From NCBI GenBank assembly GCA_016699405.1, contig CP064972.1, forward strand, positions 1,643,501-1,707,500: a stretch of 64,000 nucleotides of DNA, written 5' to 3'. The notes beneath the pieces are model-generated. The model worked only from the letters and a program-made list of their open reading frames with translations, was not told the origin of the DNA and did not search any database. Source of the DNA: Holophagales bacterium (lineage in GTDB: Bacteria > Acidobacteriota > Thermoanaerobaculia > Multivoradales > JAGPDF01). Below, piece by piece: positions 21,301 through 30,335 of the stretch. Position 1 is the stretch's first letter, and each line of letters starts with the position of its first letter. Made by a program: the position numbers and the translations under genes.

Positions 21301-24300
21301 TATCCGAGTCGTCTCGGGGCTCACCTGGTCGAGGTGACCGTGGCGACGCACGACGGCGACCTCGCTCTCGCGGCACCGTTCACGGCTCTGGCCTATCCCG
21401 GAGAGCCCTCGACGCTGGTTCGCACCGATCGCCCGATCGGCCAGATCGTGCCGGTCGACAGCCTGGCGATCTGGGTCGACACGATGGCGATCCAGCCGCA
21501 AGACCAGTTCGGCAATCCCGTGTCGAACGTGCCGATCGACGCACGGATCACGATGACAGGACCTGCCGACCCGACCTGCACGAACGACCCGCCCGTTGTC
21601 GGGGCCGCGCCTGCCGCGGTGTTCGACCGCGAGGAATGCGATATTCCGTATCCGTTGCTCGGCCAGTGCGGCGGCGAAACCGTCACGGCCTGGTCGACGG
21701 CGAAGGGCGTGCGCCTGGGGGTCATCTCGGGAAACCAGCTGCAGGCGTTCTTCGTGGAGGCGCGTTCGGGCGGGGTGCCGCCGGCACGGCAGGACTACAG
21801 CCTGATCTACACGCAACCAACGGGCACCGGTGCCTGCCGGCCGTTGCGGTCGGCGGTGAGAGTGGCCTCGTCCTGGCTCTCCGACGAGCTCGGCCACAAC
21901 ATCCAGGCCGCTCGCCCGAGCAGTTGGTACGGGCCGATGCGCTTCGAGTTGCTCGTCTTCGACCCGTTTGGCGGGAGCATCTGCAACTACTGCGCATTCA
22001 ACGTGCTCGAGTACCAGGAAGATCCCAGCCGCTGCCCGGATCCGGTTGCGCATCCCCCCCAGCCGATGGCGCCGAACGGGGGTGTCTGGGTCAGGCTCCC
22101 GGACGACCGGTTGGAGTCGCTCACCCTCTCGGTGACGAACGGAGGCTCGGCGACGTCGCCTCTGCGGCTCGACGAAGGCCTCTTCGAAACGACCCTGACG
22201 ACGGGAGCCGTGGTCGGGGAGAACTTCGTCGAGGCGGACATCGTCACGCATGCCGGGTGCTGTCCCAGCTGGAACTGCAGCCAGACCCCACTACCCACCG
22301 CGAGTCGTCAGAACGTCACTTCGGTTTGGACGGTCTGGCCGATCGTCAGTGGTGTCGTTCCGTATCCGATTCCTCTCGATGACCAAGGGCAGACGAGCGA
22401 ACCTGCCGAGATCCACTATGCGATCTCACCGCCGGTCTACTTTGCCGCCAGCGCAGAGGTGGACTTCGTCGTCCACGACGAAGAGGTCGCGACCGGCACC
22501 GGGAGCAGCCGGCAGGCCGGTGGGGTCTCGACGGTGCAGCGCGGCCTGGAGATCGATCCGGGGCTCGAGTACAGCGCTCAGCTCGTACTCAACCGGGGTA
22601 CCGCTGCAGAGGTTCGCTCGGACCTGGTCCCGCTGCCGTTCGCCCAGCAGCTCTTCGCCGAGGTGGATGGACAGGTCACGCTGAGCCAGGATGTCGACCT
22701 CGTCAACCACCGTGTCTGCCTCCAGCCGGATGCCTTCCACTTCCTGCTGACGCGGGAAGCGACGGTGCGGCTCGACCTCTTCGGACTCATGGCGACGCCA
22801 GATGGAGGGTATGCCGACGACGGTAGTCACGTGGCCCTTCTCCCCGAAGGCGTGATGTCGGCGGGCCCTCACGACGTCGAGGTCCTGCCGGGAGACGTTC
22901 CGCCCGGTCGCTACCGATTCGTACTCCACGGGGTAGCGATCGACAACGGGAAGACGGAGACGCACGAAGGGATCGCCCTCTCGGAGCTGACCAGTCGCGA
23001 CGCGCTGCCGGTCGGCCACGAGCTCGTCAAGGGTGTCGACCTCTTCGACGGTCACTTGACGATCTCGCGCGAGGACTTCGTCGTTCCCGGACGTGGTGGC
23101 CCGGCGCTCTCACTCTCCTTCTCCCGCACCTATTCGTCGAGCGCTGGCGGAGAGGGTGGCGAGCTCGGTCTTGGCTGGTCGATGAACTGGGGCTCGAAGG
23201 TGATCGTCACGCCGTGTGGCGAGGCGATCGTCATCGGCGGCGAAGGCTCGGGGATGCGCTTCGTCGACGACGGGGCCGGCGGGCTGCGTCCGCTCAAGGG
23301 CTACCACGGCTCGCTGGTCGCCAATGCGGACCGGTCGTTCGACTTCTTCTCGAAGAACGGCACCCGGTTCCACTATCTGTTCGCAGGCGGACAGGAGTGG
23401 GAGCTCGACCGCGTCGCCGACCCGGACGGCAACGAGACGCGGCTGATCTACGGAGCGAGCTCGCAAGCAGGACGTCGCCGCCTCGCCTCGGTGGCGGACG
23501 CCTCCGGTCGGTCGCTTCGCTTCACCTGGGAGCGACGCGAGTTCGCTGGATGGAAGGGTGAGGTCATCACCCGGGTCGAGGGCCCCGGCGGTATCTCGCT
23601 CGATTTCGCGTATGACGCCTTCGGGAACCTCGTCCGCGCTGCCCGCGAAGCGTTGGCGGTCGAGACCTACCGTTACGAGCTGCGACCGGCGGAGGCGTTC
23701 GATGATGCGCACGTCCTCGTCGAGGCGCGTGACGTGCTGCGTGATGCGGCGACGTCCTACAGCTACCAGCGCGGGGCGATCGGGGTTCAGGGAGCGCTCA
23801 CGGTACCTCGAGCCCTGGTGAGCGAAGTCACCGAGCCGGAGGGGGGAACGACCCGGTTCGCCTATGACCTCGCCGCTCTCGCCGCGCTCGGCGGCGGCGG
23901 GACCTCCACGCTTCAGGTGGTGGTCACCGATCGGCGCGGCAAGCCATGGGTGCACCGCTTGAACGGGTACGGCGCACCGATCGAGCGAGTCGATCCACTC
24001 GGCCATGCGTCACGCACGAGCTGGACACCGGACGACATCCTCGTCGCCAGTCGGACCGACGAGAACGGCGTCGTCACGAGCTACACCTACGACAGCTTCG
24101 GTAACGAGACGAGCTCGTCGATTTCGGTCGTGGACGCAGACGGTGCGCCGCATTCCTACTCGACGTCGACCGTCTACGAGCGACCGGAGCGCTTTGCGCC
24201 GCCGCACATCAAGGACCGCCCGTCGCGACGGGTGGACCGCAACGGGGCCACGACCGAATTCTCCTGGGACGGGAAGGGGCACCTGGTCGAACAGTCGGTC

Positions 24301-27300
24301 CTGGTGCAGAACGTCGACGGCGGGGTCGAGCGAGTCGCGATCGGTCGGACCTACGCGGCGAACGGCGACCTGCAGCTGTTGATCGATCCGCGTGGCGAGC
24401 GACGAAGCTTCGCCTACGACAGCTACGGCAACACGATTCTGGCTGTCGACCCACTGGGCGGCGAGACCAGGCGCACCTTCGACGTGCGGAGCCGAGCGAC
24501 CTCCGAGACCGACGCGCGAGGCAATACGACCTCCTTCGAGTACGACGCGCTCGATCGGCGGATCCGCGTGAGCTACCCGCCGACGGGCGGCCAGGCGGCC
24601 TCCGAGAGCGTGATCTACGACGACGCTGGCCGTCGCCGCACGGACGTCGATGCTCTCGGGCGCGCGACGGTGACGCAGCTCGATCGCGAGGGTCGCGTCC
24701 TCTCGCTCGACAATCGGGCCGGCGGTCGCAAGGAAATGGCCTACGACCCAGACGGCAACAAGGTGGCCGAATCCGGTTGGTTCGACGCGTCGACATTGCG
24801 AAGCGATACCTCCTTCGCGTACGACGACGCCGGTCGCCTGGTGCAGCGCAACGAGCCGCTCGGTCGACGCACGACCTATGAGTACGACCCGGCAGGGAAC
24901 GTCGCTCGCGAGACCCTGTCCGACGACGGAGACCCGTCGTTTTCCGCCCACGTGACGGAGAGCCGCTACGATGCGATGAACCGGCGAATCGAGGTTGCGC
25001 GGAAGAACCTGAGCGAGTGGGCCCGACAGCGGACGGTCCTCGACGGCGAGGGGCGGGTCGTCGGAGAGGTGGATCCGCTCGGCCGGCGCACGACGCACCG
25101 CTACGACGAGCTCGGCCGACGGATCGAGACGCTCGAGCCCGAGTGGCGAACGGGCGCGCGGCGGACGTCCCAGTGGCTCTTCGACCGGAATGGCAACCGG
25201 ATCGAAGAGCGCCGGCTGAACCAGCGACTGGCGGCGAGTGGTGGCTGGGAGTCGGCGGACCAGGTGCGTCGCTTCCGGTTCGACGCGCTCGACCGTTTGC
25301 ACGAGGTGGTGGACGCCGAGGGGCAGCTCTCGGTGTTCGACTACGACTCGGTGGGCAATCTGGTTCGCGAGATCAATCCGCGCGTCGCCGTCACCGAGCA
25401 CAGCTACGACGCGCGCAACCGGCGCATCGAGACACGGCAGCGGCTCGACCGCTTCACCCAGCCGGCGCGCTCCGTGGTGACCACCTTCGGGTACGACGCC
25501 GTGGGCAACCTCGTCCGCACGGTGCTGCCGCACGGCAACACGGTGGTCCGGAGCTTCGACGGTCTCGACCGGCCGCTCGCCGAAGCCGATGCGCTCGGCG
25601 CGCTCGCCTCCTTCACCTACGACGCGCGCGGCAACCGGCTCACGGAGAGGGATGCCAACGGCGGCGTCACGACGAGCGTCTACGACGGGCTCGGCCGGCG
25701 GACGTCGCAAGATCTCCCGGAGTCGCGCCATCTCGAGTGGACCTACGACGCAGCGGGCAATGTGCGCAGTGCGACGGACGCGCGCGGGAACACCACCCGC
25801 TTCGACTTCGACCCGCTCGACCGCCGGGTTCGGGCGACCGATCCGGCGCCGTTCGCTTTCGCCCGCGAGACGACGTGGGACCTCGCGGGCAACCGCGTGA
25901 GCGAGACGGACCGTCGCGGGCAGACGACGCGCTTCGAGATCGACGCACTGAACCGGGTGACGCGGATCGTCGACCCGCCGGCGGCGGGCACGTCGCGTCG
26001 GTTCACCTACGATGCGATCGGCAACGTGGTCGAGGAGGTCGACCGTCGCGGGATCGCGACGCGGACGAGCGTCGACCGGGAGAACCGTCCGACGGCAAGG
26101 ACCCGCGCCGGGGTCGAGCTCGAGCGGGTGGAGTACGACGAGGCGGGCAACCGCCTCTTCGTCACCGACGCCAACGGCAACACCACCGGCTTCCTCTGGG
26201 ACGAGCGCAACCTCCTGCTGCAAGAGAACCGGCCGCTCGCGGCGATCACCCGGCACGTCCTCGACGACGTGGGTGACCGCGTCGAGACGGTCGACCCGGA
26301 AGGGCACCGGTCGCACTTCGCCTACGACCTGCGCCGGCGGCAGACGAGCGCCACGAACGGCGCCGGCGAGCGGACGAGCTTCTGCTACGACGGCGTCGGC
26401 AACCGGACGGGGATGCGGCGCCCGAAGAGCGCGGCGAGCGGCGATCCGTGCGTGCCCGGCCCGGGGGGCTGGAGCTACCGCTACGACGGTGCCCACCGCC
26501 TGAGCGGGGTGACGGACCCGCTGGGCCACGAGACGACGTACGGCTACGACGGCAACGGCAACCGCACCGTCCAACGCGACGCCAACGGCCATGCGACGAG
26601 CTTCGTCTACGACGCGCTCGATCGTCTGGCGAGCAAGACCTACCCCGACGCGGCGGTCGAGAGCTACGGCTACGACGAGAACGGCAATCGCACGACGCTC
26701 GTCGACCCGAAGGGGCAGCCCTTCGCCTTCACCTACGACGCGCTCGACCGGCTGGCGACCGAGACGCTGCCGAATCCGTCGCCACGGACGGGTGACGAGC
26801 TGACGAGCCGGGTCACCACGCACGACGCCAACGGCAACGTCACGAGCGTCGCCGAGCAGTACTCGAGCTCCGGCGCGGCGCTCGTGACGACGAGCTACGA
26901 CGACTTCGATCGTCCGCTCGCGACGACGAACCGCTACGGCGAGACGACGACGCTCACCTACGACGCCAACGGCAACCGCCGGAGCGTGCGGGACTCCGAC
27001 GGGCAGGTGACGAGCTACGCCTACGACGCGCTCAACCGCCTCGTCTCGCAGACCGGGGCGGGCGGGGTGACGACGTCGGAGTACTTCAAGAGCTCGCTGC
27101 TGAAGACGCGGACCTACCCGAACGGCGCGAGCGCGACGCACGGCTACGATGCGGCGAATCGCCTCACCCGCCTCGACAACCGGCAGAACAGCGCGCTCGT
27201 CGCCTCGTGGGCCTACGCCTACGACGCCAACGGCAACCGGACCGAGCAGGTCGAGACGAACGGCGGCGCGCCGGAGACGACGAGCTACGCCTACGACGCC

Positions 27301-29040
27301 GCCGATCGCCTGCTCGAGGTGGCGTACCCGGAGAAGACGGTCGCGACGACGCTCGATCCGGTCGGCAACCGTCTGACCGAGGTGACGACCGACGCGAGCC
27401 ACGCGCCGACGAGCTCGAAGACGTACGCCTACGACATCCGGGATCGCCTGCTCTCGATCGTCGACAGCGTCGCCCCGGCGAACAACGCCACCTTCACCTG
27501 GGACACCAACGGCAACCAGACCGGGAAGAGCGCAGGCGGCGTCCAGCACGGCTTCCTCTTCGACGCCCTCGATCGCCTCGTCGAAGTCCAGCGCAACGGA
27601 CTGCTCCTCGAGCGCTACACCTTCGACCCATCCGGCTACCGGATCCGCAAGGCGGGTTCGGACGGGATCTTCCGCTACGTCCGAGACGACGGGGCAATCC
27701 TGCAGCAGAAGGACGACGCCGGGACGACGCTGGTGCGCTACGAGTGGGGCGGCGACCGGCTGGTGGCGATGCACCCGGCAACCGGCCAGCGAAGCTTCTC
27801 GCTCTTCGACGGCCTGGGCTCGCTGACCGCCTGGAGCCAGACCGACGGCTCCCTCTCCCTCCGCCGCAGCTTCGACGCCTGGGGCAACCTCCGCCACTCG
27901 ACCGGCACGACCCTCGCGCCCTTCGCCTTCACCGGCCACGAGCTCGACGCAGCGACCGGGCTGACTTACGCCAAGGCGCGCTTCCTCGACACGGAGGTGG
28001 GGAGGTTTCTCAGCGAGGACCCGTACGGCGGCGATGGCGCGACGCCGCCCTCGCTGCACCGGTATCTCTACGCGTATGGGAATCCGACCTTCTACTGGGA
28101 CCCGGATGGCCGCATTGCGGTTCTCAAGGAACTCCAGGAAGAGCTAGAGAACGCAAGTGAAGAGGCCATCGACGCGGGAACCGGCCCGCTTCGCTCACCG
28201 GCTGATCGGGTAGTGGCCCGGGCCGCTGGCTCAGCCGTCTTGGGCCTCGCTGCGAAGGGAGTAGGCCTGATCAACGCCGTCGCGAACGTCGTGATCGGTG
28301 GCGGGGCGCCGGGTTCGAGACTTGGGCAGGAATCCCTGGGTGAGATCGCCGATGCAGCGGAGAAGGTCGAGACAGCGATCAGAAAGGGAGTCGAACGTGT
28401 TGTCGAGGATCCAGCGGGCACGTTCAAGGTCGTGGTCGAGGCTCCGTCGACTGCAGCGCGGGAGCTCCTCGACCGCGCAGTCGGTGTTCAGCCGACGAGC
28501 GAGAGAGAGCTCACCCAGATGCTGGGTGGTGGAATCGAAACGGGAGTTGAGGTCGCAGCGGGTGGGGCTATCGCGTCGCGCCTTAGTCGAGCAGTTTCAG
28601 TGGAGGAAGCAGTCGCAAAGGATCTCGTCGAAGAGGGCTTGAACGCTGCCAAGAACGAGACGCAGCATCTGTCGAACAAGGCCCTTGGTAGGCTCCGGGA
28701 GAAGCGGCTGCAGGCGAAGCTGGAGGCGCGATTCGGGAAGGACAATGTCCTGCGGGAGAGAACACTTCTCAACGCTCAGGGAGAAAAGGTCGTGGACCCG
28801 TTGACTCAGGAAGGCCGGCGAGTAGACTTCGTTGTCTTGGATGACAAGGGCAACGCGAGATTCGTCGTAGAAGCGACGAGCCGGAATCAAGTGGCGGTAG
28901 GCGGCAAGGCACCTCAGCTCTTCAAGGAGACCAATATCCGCGCGCGCGGTGGGACTTTCGTCCGGAATCCGAGAACCGGACAGCTCGTCGATGTCTCGAA
29001 AACGCCAACAAGGGTTGTTGGGCTGGAGCCTCTGAAATGA
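18343..29040 (+). CDS. Rhs/YD-repeat polymorphic toxin, full length
   Basis: The start is set at GTG 18343 because GAGGAGGAGA lies just upstream and a signal peptide (RNRRHG, hydrophobic core, MAAQ) follows. The frame is open further upstream but overlaps the previous gene. The product has 3,565 residues. Residues about 280-430 resemble a transglutaminase core: Cys327 in DQSCLLVALLRASG and His399 in VAVHVPYANYRG, but the usual Asp position reads WIPLAP. A Big_1-like domain lies near residues 900-1030. A DUF6531-like entry to the Rhs shell is near 1560-1650, then dozens of YD repeats to about 3220. The Rhs core ends FTGHELDAATGLTYAKARF, then YGNPTFYWDPDGR near 3255. The last 310 residues are a variable tip with RRVDFVV (Asp3495) and VEATS (Glu3510), like a PD-(D/E)xK nuclease although the Lys position is Thr. 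Likely a secreted contact-dependent toxin; the immunity gene overlaps by ATGA. Confidence 0.9.
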   Translation: MKAAKAWNRNRRHGVAFALSVLLGSPMAAQTTGDGRELRRVQEVELLRGMAEGKSERGVIASYLAEHPGRERELFAEVSPVAARLEESLQALQDLAAHAEDRSALRARVRGLLSQLVAREREVEGDFAEVGARLRQAGIGGEIEARRLRAESATRERLHGLVVAAQTLLRVLGEETPVTGGGANGSISTEDQPLVERERRELSELSSLAASLAESRAGVENRPLLRAATLPYATRDLAPRAPRIAPAIVPSYSQLTPSDPTSADLAETPEAPLSAEILEQAAALDHDPVRLFEFVRNELVTEIYAGSLRGAEGALRARRGNDVDQSCLLVALLRASGLPARLVRGVAEVSAEELQAELRLPTSSAVVAALRRAGVSSKAVIRGGRVAAVEIERVWVAVHVPYANYRGSVADRSGETWIPLAPWAKRAAGALPTGVATVMGLSADAIAASYLGSPQSGLPLGLVRSQVELHLAASAPGATYADQLGSQAIVVERLGILPSSLPFDVKAVTWEGPALDATERASVRWVLRADERADSSAIFTATVPLSALTGRRVTLSYLPATVDDHRTVLLWGGLGSVPAYLVHLRPVLKVAGRQVAVGEDLPMGAAHRLEIEVSGPGFLETADQTLVAGSYHALAFGAPTTVPALDAGSDPADSEQIAARLLSSVAHQYAARWDASEDEVAALYDLLWLRPVPSAVFASIAASVEAHFGLPWALRFEGVNLDAAFRAAEPVARSVDPAPERNGLLLSGLQGSALEHAVFEDLFLVDAISADKGLGIARQEGVAIESVDAANASTVVPTLSVSPAVRDAVAQWAGRGMRVEIPRTEVSRNAWRGAVFRVDDPVSGASGYFLSGGLAGGSTTEEPESWLLQFLAAALAAPYDEPNLDPLAGATIRKVETTDRQRGEVAQLLPLPLAVLVHDSVGRPVVAARVTFVSYSGGGRFLDESDVAVERLSVTTNPQGIASARLRLGTSTAVDPVYELKSPGDTYPSRLGAHLVEVTVATHDGDLALAAPFTALAYPGEPSTLVRTDRPIGQIVPVDSLAIWVDTMAIQPQDQFGNPVSNVPIDARITMTGPADPTCTNDPPVVGAAPAAVFDREECDIPYPLLGQCGGETVTAWSTAKGVRLGVISGNQLQAFFVEARSGGVPPARQDYSLIYTQPTGTGACRPLRSAVRVASSWLSDELGHNIQAARPSSWYGPMRFELLVFDPFGGSICNYCAFNVLEYQEDPSRCPDPVAHPPQPMAPNGGVWVRLPDDRLESLTLSVTNGGSATSPLRLDEGLFETTLTTGAVVGENFVEADIVTHAGCCPSWNCSQTPLPTASRQNVTSVWTVWPIVSGVVPYPIPLDDQGQTSEPAEIHYAISPPVYFAASAEVDFVVHDEEVATGTGSSRQAGGVSTVQRGLEIDPGLEYSAQLVLNRGTAAEVRSDLVPLPFAQQLFAEVDGQVTLSQDVDLVNHRVCLQPDAFHFLLTREATVRLDLFGLMATPDGGYADDGSHVALLPEGVMSAGPHDVEVLPGDVPPGRYRFVLHGVAIDNGKTETHEGIALSELTSRDALPVGHELVKGVDLFDGHLTISREDFVVPGRGGPALSLSFSRTYSSSAGGEGGELGLGWSMNWGSKVIVTPCGEAIVIGGEGSGMRFVDDGAGGLRPLKGYHGSLVANADRSFDFFSKNGTRFHYLFAGGQEWELDRVADPDGNETRLIYGASSQAGRRRLASVADASGRSLRFTWERREFAGWKGEVITRVEGPGGISLDFAYDAFGNLVRAAREALAVETYRYELRPAEAFDDAHVLVEARDVLRDAATSYSYQRGAIGVQGALTVPRALVSEVTEPEGGTTRFAYDLAALAALGGGGTSTLQVVVTDRRGKPWVHRLNGYGAPIERVDPLGHASRTSWTPDDILVASRTDENGVVTSYTYDSFGNETSSSISVVDADGAPHSYSTSTVYERPERFAPPHIKDRPSRRVDRNGATTEFSWDGKGHLVEQSVLVQNVDGGVERVAIGRTYAANGDLQLLIDPRGERRSFAYDSYGNTILAVDPLGGETRRTFDVRSRATSETDARGNTTSFEYDALDRRIRVSYPPTGGQAASESVIYDDAGRRRTDVDALGRATVTQLDREGRVLSLDNRAGGRKEMAYDPDGNKVAESGWFDASTLRSDTSFAYDDAGRLVQRNEPLGRRTTYEYDPAGNVARETLSDDGDPSFSAHVTESRYDAMNRRIEVARKNLSEWARQRTVLDGEGRVVGEVDPLGRRTTHRYDELGRRIETLEPEWRTGARRTSQWLFDRNGNRIEERRLNQRLAASGGWESADQVRRFRFDALDRLHEVVDAEGQLSVFDYDSVGNLVREINPRVAVTEHSYDARNRRIETRQRLDRFTQPARSVVTTFGYDAVGNLVRTVLPHGNTVVRSFDGLDRPLAEADALGALASFTYDARGNRLTERDANGGVTTSVYDGLGRRTSQDLPESRHLEWTYDAAGNVRSATDARGNTTRFDFDPLDRRVRATDPAPFAFARETTWDLAGNRVSETDRRGQTTRFEIDALNRVTRIVDPPAAGTSRRFTYDAIGNVVEEVDRRGIATRTSVDRENRPTARTRAGVELERVEYDEAGNRLFVTDANGNTTGFLWDERNLLLQENRPLAAITRHVLDDVGDRVETVDPEGHRSHFAYDLRRRQTSATNGAGERTSFCYDGVGNRTGMRRPKSAASGDPCVPGPGGWSYRYDGAHRLSGVTDPLGHETTYGYDGNGNRTVQRDANGHATSFVYDALDRLASKTYPDAAVESYGYDENGNRTTLVDPKGQPFAFTYDALDRLATETLPNPSPRTGDELTSRVTTHDANGNVTSVAEQYSSSGAALVTTSYDDFDRPLATTNRYGETTTLTYDANGNRRSVRDSDGQVTSYAYDALNRLVSQTGAGGVTTSEYFKSSLLKTRTYPNGASATHGYDAANRLTRLDNRQNSALVASWAYAYDANGNRTEQVETNGGAPETTSYAYDAADRLLEVAYPEKTVATTLDPVGNRLTEVTTDASHAPTSSKTYAYDIRDRLLSIVDSVAPANNATFTWDTNGNQTGKSAGGVQHGFLFDALDRLVEVQRNGLLLERYTFDPSGYRIRKAGSDGIFRYVRDDGAILQQKDDAGTTLVRYEWGGDRLVAMHPATGQRSFSLFDGLGSLTAWSQTDGSLSLRRSFDAWGNLRHSTGTTLAPFAFTGHELDAATGLTYAKARFLDTEVGRFLSEDPYGGDGATPPSLHRYLYAYGNPTFYWDPDGRIAVLKELQEELENASEEAIDAGTGPLRSPADRVVARAAGSAVLGLAAKGVGLINAVANVVIGGGAPGSRLGQESLGEIADAAEKVETAIRKGVERVVEDPAGTFKVVVEAPSTAARELLDRAVGVQPTSERELTQMLGGGIETGVEVAAGGAIASRLSRAVSVEEAVAKDLVEEGLNAAKNETQHLSNKALGRLREKRLQAKLEARFGKDNVLRERTLLNAQGEKVVDPLTQEGRRVDFVVLDDKGNARFVVEATSRNQVAVGGKAPQLFKETNIRARGGTFVRNPRTGQLVDVSKTPTRVVGLEPLK
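25921..28095 (+). repeat. Rhs core direct repeat, copy 1
   Basis: Collinear without indels with 31851-34025 (offset 5,930) and 40591-42765 (offset 14,670). It encodes the last YD repeats and the Rhs core. Only scattered substitutions are seen up to 28023; a short divergent patch follows and similarity ends at YGNPTFY. Confidence 0.9.
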
Positions 29041-29378
29041 GCACCGACGAAGCAGTCATCGCGGACATTTCGGTCCATCTCGCAGCGTCGAAGAACAGAC
29101 GCTATCGAGCGAGCATCTTCGCGCTTTTCCACGCATTGGCGCTATTCCTGCAGGACAACGGACTTACCACGCGGCACTTGCTCGGCCGCGAAGAGATGCC
29201 GCCAGAGGACTTCAGAATTGTGCAGTCGGATCTCACGCCAGAGGGGCTCGAAGTGATGAAGCGGGCACTCCATCGATGGGTTGCAGGGATCGTAGCCTCA
29301 AAGTGGCCTGTGTCCGACACGTCTGTCCTGAGGAAGGCGCTTGAGATGGGCAGGCGAACAGACATCGTGGGCGACTAG
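29037..29378 (+). CDS. Putative immunity protein for Rhs toxin 1
   Basis: A small 113-residue protein whose ATG overlaps the toxin stop (ATGA), the usual arrangement for translational coupling of toxin and immunity genes. No family is recognised. The sequence is mostly helical-looking, with a hydrophobic stretch RASIFALFHALALFL around residues 24-38 and a basic C-terminal part. The assignment as immunity protein rests on position alone. The stop codon TAG is formed at the left end of an inserted IS5-type element; without the insertion the codon would be TAA, so the protein is unchanged. Confidence 0.65.
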   Translation: MSTDEAVIADISVHLAASKNRRYRASIFALFHALALFLQDNGLTTRHLLGREEMPPEDFRIVQSDLTPEGLEVMKRALHRWVAGIVASKWPVSDTSVLRKALEMGRRTDIVGD

Positions 29379-30214
29379 AACCTATCTCATAACCGTTGTA
29401 GCACTCGGCGCAGTTTCGTAGAATCGCAGCCGTGCGGCGATTGAGCGACGAGCACTGGAATCGGATTCGGGAGCACTTCCCCGAGGAGAGCTATCCGAGC
29501 GACCGTCCTGGTCGCAAGCCGGTGCCAGCGCGCGAGGTGCTGGACGGTGTGCTCTGGATCCTCAACACCGGAGCGCAGTGGCACATGCTCCCGCAGTGAT
29601 ATCCGAACTACAAGACAGTTCATCGTCGGTTCCAGCAGTGGTGTCGCGAGGATGTTCTGCGCGAGATCTTGACGCAACTCGCGGATGATCTGCGGGACGT
29701 GGGCGTGATCGACGAGCGCGAGAGCTTCATCGATGCGACGTTCGCATTCGCCAAGGGTGGCGACGACGAAATCGGCCCCACGAAGCGCGGCAAGGGCGTG
29801 AAGATCCTCGCGATCGTCGACCGGCATGGACTTCCGCTTTCGGTCAGCACCCACGCAGCGAATCACCACGAGGTCACGCTGGTGCAGTTGAGCTTCGACT
29901 TCTACATGCTGGAGGCGAAGCCGGAGCACCTGATCGGCGATCGTGCGTACGACAGCGATCCGCTCGATGCCGAGCTGGCCCGCGAAGGCGTGAACCTCAT
30001 AGCGCCGCACAGAAGCAACCGAAAGAAGCGCAAGACTCAGGATGGCAGGTCACTTCGCCGCTACGCGCGTCGCTGGATCATCGAGCGCTTCTTCTCGTGG
30101 ATTCAGTGGAAGCGCCGGCTCCTTGTCCGATGGGAGTACTACGCCGAGAACTTCCTCTGCTTCGTGCAGCTTGCCGCCATGACCGTCCTGCTCAGGCGAA
30201 TTTGAGATGGGCTC
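29378..30214 (+). mobile_element. IS5-family insertion sequence (837 bp)
   Basis: The ends carry imperfect inverted repeats: GAACCTATCTCAT at 29378-29390 and GAGCCCATCTCAA (reverse complement) ending at 30214, 10 of 13 identical. They are flanked by a TA direct duplication at 29376-29377 and 30215-30216. Size, TA target and a single DDE transposase suggest the IS427-like part of the IS5 family. The element sits precisely at the stop codon of the upstream immunity gene. Confidence 0.8.
29432..30205 (+). pseudogene. IS5-family DDE transposase, in-frame stop
   Basis: Reading from GTG 29432 gives RRLSDEHWNRIREHFPEE, then GRKPVPAREVLDGVLWILNT and a TGA at 29597-29599 where the family normally has Trp in a QWxPNYKTVHRRF context. 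The same frame continues to 30205 with the DDE triad visible as SFIDATFAF, LIGDRAYDSD and WIIERFFSWI. Full length would be about 257 residues, normal for the group. A single Trp-to-stop change probably inactivates it, unless the stop is suppressed. The shorter downstream frame (29669-30205) lacks the N-terminal DNA-binding part. Confidence 0.8.
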
Positions 30215-30331
30215 TAATCGAGGTCGATCCGACTTCTTGGATCCCCACCTGGAAATCGACCCTTGCGGGGACGCGAGCGCCGGGTCTCAGCAGGGGAGTG
30301 CACTTGGACCCCAGTTTCTGACCTGTTAGAC
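30215..30331 (-). other. Possible attC-like site ending cassette A
   Basis: On the minus strand GTCTAAC begins 4 nt after the stop of the cassette gene, matching the integron R'' core RYYYAAC. About 100 bp further on, GACCT, a CGA bulge and TTA pair with the TAAC-AGGTC side (30320-30328 against 30215-30225). The stem is short and imperfect. The expected GTT at the far end reads ATT, exactly where the IS5 element inserted. A covariance-model attC search would settle it. Confidence 0.35.
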
Positions 30332-30335
30332 GCCG

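Noticed and set aside
24010..28059. Minus-strand open frame of 1,349 codons opposite the Rhs core, and similar frames at 32451-34931 and 40291-43107
   Set aside because: They are shadows of the high-GC YD-repeat coding strand, with Arg/Val-rich low-complexity translations; the plus frame has clear Rhs homology.
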